The position numbers and the translations under genes are program-made. Below the pieces are notes generated by a model, which made no database searches, had not been told where the DNA came from, and worked only from the letters and a program-made list of their open reading frames with translations. Shown here piece by piece: positions 44,858 to 52,432 of a stretch of DNA of 64,000 bases; the first letter of the stretch is position 1, and each line of letters opens with the position of its first letter. Source of the stretch: Pseudoxanthomonas sp. z9 (GTDB taxonomy: Bacteria > Pseudomonadota > Gammaproteobacteria > Xanthomonadales > Xanthomonadaceae). The stretch lies in NCBI RefSeq assembly GCF_006542425.1, contig NZ_VFID01000007.1, positions 372,001-436,000 of the forward strand, read 5' to 3'.

Positions 44858-45148
44858 TCAGCCCAGAACGGCGAAGATGTCGTCTTCCTTCACGACCAGG
44901 TAGTCGGTGCCGTCCAGCTTCACTTCGGTGCCGCTGTACTTGCCGAACAGGACCTTGTCGCCGACCTTCACCTTCGGGGCGCGCACGTTGCCGTTGTCCA
45001 GGACCTTGCCTTCGCCGACGGCGACGACTTCACCCTTGATCGGCTTCTCGGTGGCCGAGTCCGGAATCACGATGCCGCCGGCGGACAGCTTCTCTTCTTC
45101 CATACGCTTGATGACCACGCGGTCGTACAGCGGCTTGATATTGCTCAT
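44858..45148 (-). CDS. groES: Co-chaperonin GroES
   Basis: The 96-residue cap protein of Gro[22 protein letters not shown] is the N-terminal family block; [13 protein letters not shown] contains the mobile loop and [12 protein letters not shown] the C-terminal strand. It precedes groEL on the same strand. Upstream lie a CIRCE element 49 bp away and a sigma-32-type promoter, so both HrcA repression and heat-shock sigma activation are likely. Confidence 0.98.
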   Translation of the reverse strand: MSNIKPLYDRVVIKRMEEEKLSAGGIVIPDSATEKPIKGEVVAVGEGKVLDNGNVRAPKVKVGDKVLFGKYSGTEVKLDGTDYLVVKEDDIFAVLG

Positions 45149-45196
45149 TTCAATCCTCTTTAAGTGATTGATTGGACAGGGAAAGGGGCGGCGATG

Positions 45197-45223
45197 TTAG
45201 CACTCGGAATGTGAGAGTGCCAG
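45197..45223 (-). promoter_or_regulatory. CIRCE element (HrcA operator)
   Basis: TTAGCACTC (45197-45205), a 9-bp spacer and GAGTGCCAG (45215-45223) match the CIRCE inverted repeat TTAGCACTC-N9-GAGTGCTAA in 16 of 18 arm positions. HrcA binds this element. Confidence 0.9.
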
Positions 45224-45265
45224 CAACGCGGGCAAACAAACCCCGGCGAACCGGGGATTGCACGG

Positions 45266-45293
45266 AAATGGGGCCCGGGCCGGGCCTTTCAAG
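45266..45293 (-). promoter_or_regulatory. Sigma-32 (RpoH) type promoter of groESL
   Basis: On the minus strand CTTGAAA (45293-45287), 13 bp, CCCCATTT (45273-45266). Both boxes agree with the heat-shock consensus CTTGAAA-N12-14-CCCCATnT. The CIRCE element lies about 40 bp downstream. Confidence 0.85.
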
Positions 45294-45326
45294 GGGCCGG
45301 GGATCGAATGTTTGATCTTCGACCGT

Positions 45327-45346
45327 ATTACGTCTGTAATTACGTC
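45327..45346 (+). promoter_or_regulatory. Direct repeats before the antitoxin gene, candidate operator
   Basis: ATTACGTC occurs at 45327-45334 and 45339-45346, 12 bp apart, ending right at the antitoxin ATG. GTAATTAC between them is a palindrome. Antitoxins of this type usually bind their own promoter, so an autoregulatory operator is plausible. Confidence 0.4.
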
Positions 45347-45347
45347 C

Positions 45348-45572
45348 ATGAAAACGCTCAAGCTCAACCGCATCGGCAATTCCGTCGGCCTGGTCCTGCC
45401 CCGGGACGTGCTGTCGCGGCTGAAAGTGGCCGAAGGCGACACCCTCTATCTGACCGAGGCGCCGGACGGTTACCGGCTGACTCCGTTCGATCCCGAGTTC
45501 GCGCGGCAGATGGATGCGGCCGAGCAGATCATGCGCGAGAACCGCGACGTCCTGCGCAAGCTGGCCGAGTAG
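45348..45572 (+). CDS. AbrB/SpoVT-type antitoxin
   Basis: The 74-residue protein has a swapped-hairpin AbrB domain (KTLKLNRIGNSVGLVLPRDV, then KVAEGDTLYLTEAP) and a C-terminal helix (RQMDAAEQIMRENRDVLRKL) that probably wraps the toxin. The ATG at 45348 has no clear Shine-Dalgarno sequence. It is two bases from the Doc-type toxin gene, so the pair is an operon. The partner of Doc is usually Phd; the AbrB partner seen here is a known alternative in proteobacteria. Confidence 0.88.
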   Translation: MKTLKLNRIGNSVGLVLPRDVLSRLKVAEGDTLYLTEAPDGYRLTPFDPEFARQMDAAEQIMRENRDVLRKLAE

Positions 45573-45574
45573 CC

Positions 45575-45973
45575 ATGCGCGAACCGGTCTGGTTGCTGGC
45601 GTCGGTGATGGAAGCCGCCCACCTGCAGCAGTTGGCCGAGCACGGCGGCCCGTCCGGCGTCCGCGACCCGCACCTGCTGCGCAGCGCGCTGGCGCGTCCG
45701 CAGCAGGTATTCGCCTACGGCGACGGGGTGGATCTGGCAACGCTGGCGGCGGCCTACGCCCACGGCATCGCGCGCAACCACCCCTTTGTCGACGGCAACA
45801 AGCGCACGGCGCTGATCGCCCTGCTGCTGTTCCTGCGGCTCAACGGCCAGGACCTCGTCGCTCCGCCGATGGATCGCTACCTGATGACGATGGCGCTGGC
45901 GGCCGGCGATTTGAACGAGACCCAACTGGCCGACTGGATCCGGTCCCGACTCCAACCTTTTCCGGCGCCCTGA
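45575..45973 (+). CDS. Doc-family (death-on-curing) toxin
   Basis: The 132-residue Fic/Doc-fold protein has the active-site loop HPFVDGNKRTALIA, matching HxFx(D/N)GNKR. Doc toxins phosphorylate elongation factor Tu and stop translation. N-terminal helix LLASVMEAAHLQQLAEHGG and RDPHLLRSALARPQQ are typical of chromosomal Doc proteins. Length and motif look intact, so the toxin is probably active. It is encoded directly after its antitoxin and divergent from groESL. Confidence 0.9.
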   Translation: MREPVWLLASVMEAAHLQQLAEHGGPSGVRDPHLLRSALARPQQVFAYGDGVDLATLAAAYAHGIARNHPFVDGNKRTALIALLLFLRLNGQDLVAPPMDRYLMTMALAAGDLNETQLADWIRSRLQPFPAP

Positions 45974-46005
45974 ACCGGCGCCCACGCTGCGATAATCGCC
46001 TGCCT

Positions 46006-46338
46006 ATGTCCGTCCTGATCGCCTTCTGCACCTGCCCCGATGCCGACAGCGCCCGTCGCCTGGCCGGGACGCTGGTGGAAGAGCGGCTGGCGGCCTGCGT
46101 GAACCTCCTGCCCGGGATGACCTCGGTCTACCGCTGGCGGGATGCGGTGGAGACCACCGACGAGGTCCAGCTGATCATCAAGACCACCGCCGTGCGCCTG
46201 CCGGCGCTGGCGGCCCGGCTGGCCGAGCTGCATCCCTACGAACTCCCCGAGTTGCTGGCGGTCCAAGCCGCCGCCGGCCTGCCCGCCTACCTGGCCTGGG
46301 TGACGGCGGAGACGAGCGAGCCCCGAGAGGAATCCTGA
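46006..46338 (+). CDS. cutA: Divalent-cation tolerance protein CutA
   Basis: The 110-residue trimeric protein shows the CutA pattern: ADSARRLAGTLVEERLAACVNLLPG, SVYRWRDAVETTDEVQLIIKT and ELHPYELPELLAV. CutA is linked to copper tolerance and, in some bacteria, to membrane thiol-disulfide exchange. It is followed by dsbD after 3 bp, the common cutA-dsbD arrangement. ATG at 46006. Confidence 0.93.
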   Translation: MSVLIAFCTCPDADSARRLAGTLVEERLAACVNLLPGMTSVYRWRDAVETTDEVQLIIKTTAVRLPALAARLAELHPYELPELLAVQAAAGLPAYLAWVTAETSEPREES

Positions 46339-46341
46339 CCG

Positions 46342-48666
46342 ATGACGTGGTTGTCCCGCCTGCTGGCCCTGGGCCTGCTGTCCTTCGCCTGCGCCGCGCA
46401 GGCCCAGATCCGTCCGCAGGACCTGCCGCCGGTCGACGAAGTGTTCGTCCCCAGCGTGACCGCGCCCAGCCGCGACCGCATCGAGGTGCACTGGAAAATC
46501 GCCGACGGCTACTACCTGTACCGGCATCGCACCGGCGTCGAGGTGAGCGCCGGCGGCTTCACCGCCAAACCGCTGCAACTGCCCAAGGGCAAGGCCTACC
46601 GCGACGAGTTCTTCGGCGACGTGGAAACCTATCGCGGTAGCCTGACCGCGGTCCTGCCCGGCCAGGCCGGCGCGGACGCCGATACGGTCACCCTCAAGAT
46701 CAAGTACCAGGGCTGCGCCGACGCCGGCATCTGCTATCCGCCGCAGGTCCGCAACCTCACCGTGAACCTGCCCGGCGGCGCGCCCGCGGCGGCGGCGAAC
46801 GACGCCGGCGGCTTCGTGCCGCTGGGTTCGCTGACCGGGGGCGGATCGTCGCTGCTGGGCGGCGGCAAGGGCGCGGTCGATGCCGCGCCGCTGCCGCAGG
46901 ATCGCGCCTTCGCGGTCGAAGCCATCGCCTTCGACGGCAACCAGTTGCTGCTGCGCTTCACCCCGGCGCGCGGCTACTACGTCTATCGCGACCGCACCTC
47001 GATGGCGCTGGAAGGCGCGTCCGGCATCGGCCTGCAGAAGCCGCGTTGGCCCAAGGGTCAGGCCTACCACGACGAGCACTTCGGCGACGTCATCGTCTAC
47101 TTCGATCAGGCCGAAGTGCCGGTGCCGCTGAAGCGCGACCATGCCAACGCCGCCAAGGCCACCCTGCGGGTGACCTTCCAGGGTTGCCAGACCGGCGGCA
47201 TCTGCTATCCGCCGATGACCCGCCGGATCGCGCTGTCGATTCCGGCGGGCAAGGTGACCCCGCCGGCCGAAGCCGCTGCCTCCGAAGTGCCGGCAGCGCT
47301 GCCCGCGGCCGACGGCGCGAAGGTTGCGGATACCTCCGGCGCGGATGCATCCACCACCGAAACGCCTGCCGCGTACGACACCGCCGCTTCCAACGGCACG
47401 TCCACCACCGACGTGCCGCGCACGCTGCCGCCGGAAGACGCGCTGCGCCGCGCCTCGCGCACTCCGACCAGCCTGTGGCTGGCGCTGCTGCTGGCGCTGG
47501 GTGGCGGCTTGATCCTCAACCTGATGCCCTGTGTGCTGCCGGTGCTGTCGCTGAAGGCGCTGTCGCTGGCCGGCGGTGATCGGCCGAAGGCGCGTGCACT
47601 CTGGTACACCGCCGGCGTGCTGCTGAGTTTCCTGGCGGTGGGCGGCGCGGCCATCGCGCTGCGCGCGGCCGGGCAGGCGCTGGGCTGGGGCTTCCAGTTG
47701 CAGCAGCCGCTGGTGATCGGCGTGCTGGTGTACGTGGTGTTCGCGGTCGGCCTGAGCCTATCGGGCGTGTTCGCCGTGGGTTACGGCCTGGCCGGCGCCG
47801 GCGATGGGCTGGCCCGCAAGCATGGCCCGGCTGGCGACTTCTTCACCGGCGTGCTGGCGGTGGTGGTGGCCAGTCCGTGCACCGCCCCGTTCATGGGCGC
47901 GGCATTGGCGTTCGCATTCGCCGCACCGGTGCCACTGGCACTGCTGGTGTTCCTGATGCTGGGCGTGGGCCTGGCGCTGCCGTTCCTGTTGATCGGTTTC
48001 GTGCCCGCGCTGGCCAACCGCCTGCCGCGCCCGGGCGCGTGGATGGAAACGCTGAAGAAGGCACTGGCCTTCCCGATGTACCTGACCGCGGTGTGGCTGC
48101 TGTGGGTGCTGGGCCGCCAGCGCGGCATCGACGCGGTCGCGCTGGTGCTGGTCGGGCTGGTCCTGCTGGCGGTGGCGGCGTGGTGGCTGCAACGCCTGCG
48201 CTGGCGCGCCGCGCCGGTACAGCGCGTGCTGGCGGTACTGGTGCTGGCCTCCGCCCTCGTGCCGCTGGTGATGGCGCATCGGCTGCCGCCACCGGAACGC
48301 GCCGCGCCCGCCGAGACGCAGGATAGCGTGGCCTTTTCGCCGGAGCGGCTGGCCGCATTGCGCGCCGAGGGCAAGGTGGTGTTCGTCGACATCACCGCCG
48401 ACTGGTGCGTGACCTGCAAGGCCAACGAAAAGACCGTGCTGGATCGCGAACCCTTCCGCAAGGCGCTGGCCGATGCCAACGGCGTGCTGATGCGCGGCGA
48501 CTGGACCAATGTCGATGCCACCATCACCGCCTACCTGGAACAGCATGGTGCGGTCGGCGTGCCGCTGTACGTGGTGTATCCGCGCAACGGCGGCGAAGGT
48601 GAAGTGCTGCCGACCGTGCTGACCCAGTCCATGATCGAGGACGCGCTGGCGAGGGCCGCGCGATGA
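46342..48666 (+). CDS. dsbD: Thiol:disulfide interchange protein DsbD with duplicated alpha domain
   Basis: This 774-residue protein moves electrons from cytoplasmic thioredoxin to the periplasm; E. coli DsbD has 565. After a signal peptide come two alpha-type domains in tandem, about residues 25-145 with GCADAGICYPP (Cys125, Cys131) and 185-303 with GCQTGGICYPP (Cys282, Cys288). Then an acidic Ala/Thr linker, the eight-helix beta domain (NLMPCVLPVLSL and VASPCTAPFMGAAL) and a thioredoxin-like gamma domain (DWCVTCKANEKT). All redox cysteine pairs are kept in both alpha copies. The downstream tlpA overlaps by 4 nt, suggesting a shared periplasmic reducing pathway. Confidence 0.93.
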   Translation: MTWLSRLLALGLLSFACAAQAQIRPQDLPPVDEVFVPSVTAPSRDRIEVHWKIADGYYLYRHRTGVEVSAGGFTAKPLQLPKGKAYRDEFFGDVETYRGSLTAVLPGQAGADADTVTLKIKYQGCADAGICYPPQVRNLTVNLPGGAPAAAANDAGGFVPLGSLTGGGSSLLGGGKGAVDAAPLPQDRAFAVEAIAFDGNQLLLRFTPARGYYVYRDRTSMALEGASGIGLQKPRWPKGQAYHDEHFGDVIVYFDQAEVPVPLKRDHANAAKATLRVTFQGCQTGGICYPPMTRRIALSIPAGKVTPPAEAAASEVPAALPAADGAKVADTSGADASTTETPAAYDTAASNGTSTTDVPRTLPPEDALRRASRTPTSLWLALLLALGGGLILNLMPCVLPVLSLKALSLAGGDRPKARALWYTAGVLLSFLAVGGAAIALRAAGQALGWGFQLQQPLVIGVLVYVVFAVGLSLSGVFAVGYGLAGAGDGLARKHGPAGDFFTGVLAVVVASPCTAPFMGAALAFAFAAPVPLALLVFLMLGVGLALPFLLIGFVPALANRLPRPGAWMETLKKALAFPMYLTAVWLLWVLGRQRGIDAVALVLVGLVLLAVAAWWLQRLRWRAAPVQRVLAVLVLASALVPLVMAHRLPPPERAAPAETQDSVAFSPERLAALRAEGKVVFVDITADWCVTCKANEKTVLDREPFRKALADANGVLMRGDWTNVDATITAYLEQHGAVGVPLYVVYPRNGGEGEVLPTVLTQSMIEDALARAAR

Positions 48667-49259
48667 AGCTCACGACCACGCGCGTGTTGTGGGTGGCGGT
48701 GGCCGCCGGCGCGCTCGGCCTGCTGGCCAGCCACGCCTTCGACAGCGGCTGGCTGTGGCGCACCGAACCGGGACAGCAGGCGCTGCAGACCGTCGTCAAC
48801 GCGACCGCGCCCACGCCGCCGCCCGGCGTGACCCCCGCCAAGGTGGGCGATCCGATGCCGAAGATCACCCTGCCCGGCCCCGACGGAAAGACCGTGGACC
48901 TCGCGAGCTATCGCGGCCGTCCGCTGCTGATCAACGTATGGGCCAGTTGGTGCGGCCCGTGCATCAAGGAAATGCCGGAACTGGATCGCTTCGCCCGCGA
49001 ACAGGGCGCCGACGGCGTGCAGGTGATCGGCCTGGCGCTGGACACCGTGGAAGGCGTGAACGACTTCCTCGCCAAGGTGCCGGTGCAGTACCCGATCCTG
49101 CTGGACACGCCCGGCCCGGCCGACAGCAGCGTCTGGCTGGGCAACGCCAAGGGCGTGCTGCCCTACACCGTGCTGGTGGGCGCGGATGGGCGCATCCTCA
49201 AACAGAAGATCGGGCCCTTCGTGGAAGGCGAGATCACCGGCTGGGCGAGCAAGCGTTGA
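48663..49259 (+). CDS. TlpA/ResA-like thiol-disulfide oxidoreductase
   Basis: The 198-residue protein has an N-terminal membrane anchor (RVLWVAVAAGALGLLASHAF) and a periplasmic thioredoxin-like domain with NVWASWCGPCIKEMPEL (WCGPC) and VLPYTVLVGADG, whose cis-Pro is present. TlpA/ResA proteins reduce cysteines of apocytochromes or copper chaperones. It starts within the dsbD stop codon (ATGA). DsbD is its likely reductant. The gene is followed by a repeat-filled gap. Confidence 0.9.
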   Translation: MKLTTTRVLWVAVAAGALGLLASHAFDSGWLWRTEPGQQALQTVVNATAPTPPPGVTPAKVGDPMPKITLPGPDGKTVDLASYRGRPLLINVWASWCGPCIKEMPELDRFAREQGADGVQVIGLALDTVEGVNDFLAKVPVQYPILLDTPGPADSSVWLGNAKGVLPYTVLVGADGRILKQKIGPFVEGEITGWASKR

Positions 49260-49261
49260 GC

Positions 49262-49490
49262 TCTGCCTCCCTCTTTTTAAAAGGGGGATTGAGGGGGATT
49301 TGCTTTTTCTTTCCAGCACCGCGCAAATCCCCCGTCACCCGCTAGCGCGGGTGCCCGCCCCCTTTTTCGCTTTCAACAGCCGAATGGCTGGTCAAGGGGG
49401 CTATCAGGTCGCGCGAGCTTTTGCCTCCCCCTTTGCAAAAGGGAGATTGAGGGGGATTTGCTCTTTACTTCCAGCACCACGCAAATCCCC
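49262..49490. repeat. CCCTCTTT/AAAGGGGG-type repeat block
   Basis: TTTAAAAGGGGGATTGAGGG and GGGATTTGC, the inverted GCGCAAATCCCCCGTCACCC, GCCCCCTTTTTCG, CAACAGCCGAATGGCTGGTC, CCCCCTTTGCAAAAGGGAG and a final ATTTGC/GCAAAT pair form two inverted arrangements. They resemble the blocks at 7307, 8848 and 39046. No gene is visible in 49260-49507. Confidence 0.65.
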
Positions 49491-49507
49491 CCCCACCCAC
49501 TCACCCT

Positions 49508-50563
49508 CTACTTCAACACCGCCTGCACATCCACGATGCTCACCCCCGGCATCTGCCCCAGCCACTGATCGAACCAGGGTTTGTGCGACGCGCCGACAAT
49601 GTTGAGCACGCGCTGCCCCGGGCGATCACGCACCGTCTCCAGGATGTTGGCAACCATGCGCAGGTTGCGGATTTCCCAGCCGTTGACCCAGATCAGCGGA
49701 TAGTGCTGCGGCGACTGCGCACGCAGCGGGCCGCGCAGATTGTTCTCGGCATAGGTCCAGGACACTTCGGGCTGGTTGATGTAGCGATACAGCGGCAGCA
49801 GGTCCGGCGCCTTGATCAGCCGATCCTGCTCGGCGATGGCCCGTTCCAGCTTCGTGCGATCGCTCTTCCATGCCGCCATCACCGCTTCGCCGAAAGCCTT
49901 GGTGTCCGCGATCTGATGGCTGTCGCCGGTGTGATCGTCAATCGGATGCACACGCTCCAGGCCCAGCGTGGCTGCCAGCCGCGCGCCGATCTGGAAGCTT
50001 TCGTTGTTGCGCGTTTCCAGTTCCCGCAACGTCCGCACCAGCGCTTCGTCCAGACCGTCGCCGATGCGGCGCTCGTCCGCCGGCAGCCGCAGCCACTGCA
50101 CGTAGGCCGACGCGGGATCGCTGGCGGCAAGGAACAGCGCGGCCAGATGCCGGCGCTGCGCGGGCGCCGGATTCGCCGGCCACGCGGCCAGCGCCTTGTT
50201 CACCCCGGCCATCGCGGCGGGGATGTCCAACCCCGTGGCCGCCTTGGCCTGGTCCGTGCTCCGGCAATAGTCCTCGCCGTAGACAGTGGGATGGCGCGCG
50301 GCCAGATCGCACTGCTCGCCGCCAATCGCCTCGATGGTGATGACCTGCGGCTTGAACGCGGCCAGCTTATCCAGCAGCGGCGCCAGCGCCTCCACCTTGA
50401 AATCCTTCTGCTCGCGCAGGTGGACCGACCCCAGCACCAGCATCTGCGTGCGCGGGCCGACCATGTCGTCATCGAGCGTGATCAGGTTCTGGGCATGGGC
50501 CAGAAAGGGGGTACCCCAGGCCAGGCAAACCGCCAATATCGTCCCTCTGCGCATCTTGTCCAT
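49508..50563 (-). CDS. DUF5694-type secreted protein (TraB/ChaN-like)
   Basis: From the ATG at 50563 the 351-residue protein has a signal peptide ending in FLAHAQ. MLVLGSVHLREQKDF near the start and LNIVGASHKPWFDQWL near the end resemble the two histidine-containing ends of the TraB/ChaN/Tiki superfamily, some members of which are metalloproteases or haem-binding. The exact activity is unknown. An in-frame ATG at 50554 is an alternative. It is the last gene on the minus strand of the accessory locus, 80 bp after the DUF4096 gene, and may or may not belong to that operon. Confidence 0.7.
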   Translation of the reverse strand: MDKMRRGTILAVCLAWGTPFLAHAQNLITLDDDMVGPRTQMLVLGSVHLREQKDFKVEALAPLLDKLAAFKPQVITIEAIGGEQCDLAARHPTVYGEDYCRSTDQAKAATGLDIPAAMAGVNKALAAWPANPAPAQRRHLAALFLAASDPASAYVQWLRLPADERRIGDGLDEALVRTLRELETRNNESFQIGARLAATLGLERVHPIDDHTGDSHQIADTKAFGEAVMAAWKSDRTKLERAIAEQDRLIKAPDLLPLYRYINQPEVSWTYAENNLRGPLRAQSPQHYPLIWVNGWEIRNLRMVANILETVRDRPGQRVLNIVGASHKPWFDQWLGQMPGVSIVDVQAVLK

Positions 50564-50643
50564 CCTCGTTTGTGGTTTTCCGTGGGGTCGGATGCACAAA
50601 GCGGGCCCGGGGTTGCATTCCGGAGCAGGAGGGCAAGTCGAGC

Positions 50644-51111
50644 TCAGCCACTTCCCGGCGACGGGGTTCGGCCGGCGGCCTCGCCAGGAGCAAGTATGTC
50701 CTGTCTGGCCTTGCGCAGGCGCAAGTAGTTTCCCACCAGGCGCTTCAGGTTTTCCCGGGCGATTCCATCCTCGTCCAGCGCCAGGAGGATCCGTATCCAG
50801 GTGCCGTCCTGTGCCCAGCGGGTGAAGCGAACATAGATGGAATGCCGATTGCCGTAGCGTCGGGGTATCCGGTCCCACGCACCCCCCGTTTCCGCAACCC
50901 ACAGCACCACCTCCACGAATACCCGGGTGCTGTTGTTCCTGTGCACACGACCCAGGCTACGGCGCGACAGGCGCTCGCTGATGCGGGCCCAACTTGCCTC
51001 GTCCAGACCCGTCGGTTCCGGCACGCCACTCCCGGCAGGGAAAATGTCCTCATGCCGGTTCATGACAGCGCGCGATCCTCCTTCCTGCACGCCGTCGTGT
51101 TCGTCATTCAT
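50644..51111 (-). CDS. Solo DUF4096 (IS5-type transposase N-terminal) protein
   Basis: The 155-residue protein contains the DUF4096 block found at the N-terminus of IS5-family transposases: GLDEASWARISERLS, FVEVVLWVAETGGAWDRIP and NRHSIYVRFTRWAQDGTW. No DDE catalytic domain follows; the gene ends after about 45 charged residues, and no transposase remnants or terminal inverted repeats are visible around it. Its ATG overlaps the stop codon of the upstream beta-propeller gene (51108-51111). This integration in an operon suggests a domesticated DNA-binding role, though a truncated transposase gene cannot be ruled out. Confidence 0.7.
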   Translation of the reverse strand: MNDEHDGVQEGGSRAVMNRHEDIFPAGSGVPEPTGLDEASWARISERLSRRSLGRVHRNNSTRVFVEVVLWVAETGGAWDRIPRRYGNRHSIYVRFTRWAQDGTWIRILLALDEDGIARENLKRLVGNYLRLRKARQDILAPGEAAGRTPSPGSG

Positions 51112-52397
51112 GGACCGACGATGTGCCCAACATCGACCACATACAACTGGCGCTGATGCTCATGCACGGAATCGATGCAAACCTGCCGCCCGTTGCGGCT
51201 CCAGCGCGGATGCAGATCGCAGCGATTGACCTTGCCCAGCGCAGGATCCGTATAGAATCGACCGATGTCGATGCGCTCGCCATTGAACGTATCGAACAGG
51301 ATGAGCATGCGGTGATCGGTATCATCAGGATAGGTGTCCGAAAGAATCCAGCGGCCATCGGGCGAATAGGTCATATGCCCGTTTTCGGTCAGCACGCCGC
51401 GGCCGATGATCTCGACCCAGTCGCTGCGGTCCGTGTACAGGTGATAGTTCGCCCGGGCCAGGTGCGGGCCCCAGACAATCACGTGTTCATCATCGCGCCA
51501 GGCCGGATGCGAGAGCTGCCAGATGGACTTCTCGTAGTCAAAGACACCGGCTTCCGGCGCACCCGGGTCCGGAATCGGCACCAGTGGATGATCGCCATCC
51601 TCCAGCAAGGTCAAGTCGCTGCCATCGACGTTTGCGGTGAACAGGCGATGCAACCAGCGGGTTTCGTCCTCGAAGCATTCGGTCCAGCGGTGCAGGAACA
51701 GAAAACGCCGCGAACCCGGTGCGATCTCCATGTGGGTTACCCAATGGAATGCCTTGTCCATGGATGCCACCGGCCGATGCTCGCGGAGTTGCCGCAGGCT
51801 GATGAGCAGTTCGTGCGCGCCGGTCGTCATGTCCATGCGCCAAATGCCATCGTCGTCGGGTGCCAACCGCAGCTGCGCAGGCGCGGTATGGCGGAAATAG
51901 CCGATGGTCGGATGCGCCTGCTGGAGGCGATCGTAGCTGATGCACAGGGAAAACTCGCCACTCGATGCGACCACGTACACCGGTAGTGGCAGCTCGCGGC
52001 GCTGGCCGCTTTCCAGATCGACTACCGTCGCGCCGAAGTCCGGATAAGGACCGCCCTGATCGAACCGGCGCGTGTTGTAGACCACGCCGTTGCGCATGTT
52101 CTCCAGCCACTGCAACTGACTGCCCATCTGGAAGTTCCAGGTAGTGGTTTCACCGACGGCATGGAAGCGGTCGCCATCCTGCAAATCGAAGTAACCGACC
52201 TGCGCGGCGAAGTGAGGTCCCAGTTCGGCCTGCATCACGTGCACGCGCTGGGCGAGCATGCGCCGACCGTCCGCGCTCCACACCGGCTTGTTGTAGTAGC
52301 CGAAGAAGTGGTGGCGGCCGTCTTCCTGGCCTACTCGCCGAACCGGGCATTCGACGTAGGTGGGATTGGCATTCTGTCGTTTGGGTATGTCCAACAA
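51108..52397 (-). CDS. Beta-propeller-like protein of unknown function
   Basis: A 429-residue protein without a signal peptide. It has repeated WD/TolB-like strands such as KPVWSADGRRMLAQR, GIWRMDMTTGAHELL, HMTYSPDGRWILSDTYPDD and HPRWSRNGRQVCIDS, together with the conserved start HHFFGYYNK. Repeats of SxDGRxxL type predict a six- or seven-bladed propeller like those of TolB and oligogalacturonate lyase. No lyase or protease residues can be assigned. The gene follows the M20 hydrolase by 35 bp and is coupled to the DUF4096 gene, so it probably acts on the substrate of this locus in the cytoplasm. Confidence 0.65.
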   Translation of the reverse strand: MLDIPKRQNANPTYVECPVRRVGQEDGRHHFFGYYNKPVWSADGRRMLAQRVHVMQAELGPHFAAQVGYFDLQDGDRFHAVGETTTWNFQMGSQLQWLENMRNGVVYNTRRFDQGGPYPDFGATVVDLESGQRRELPLPVYVVASSGEFSLCISYDRLQQAHPTIGYFRHTAPAQLRLAPDDDGIWRMDMTTGAHELLISLRQLREHRPVASMDKAFHWVTHMEIAPGSRRFLFLHRWTECFEDETRWLHRLFTANVDGSDLTLLEDGDHPLVPIPDPGAPEAGVFDYEKSIWQLSHPAWRDDEHVIVWGPHLARANYHLYTDRSDWVEIIGRGVLTENGHMTYSPDGRWILSDTYPDDTDHRMLILFDTFNGERIDIGRFYTDPALGKVNRCDLHPRWSRNGRQVCIDSVHEHQRQLYVVDVGHIVGP

Positions 52398-52432
52398 GGT
52401 CTTGCTCCAATAAGGAAGTACGTCTTTCTTGA

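Noticed and set aside
50644..51111. Active IS5-type insertion sequence
   Set aside because: No DDE domain, no terminal inverted repeats and no target duplication are visible; only the N-terminal domain is present.
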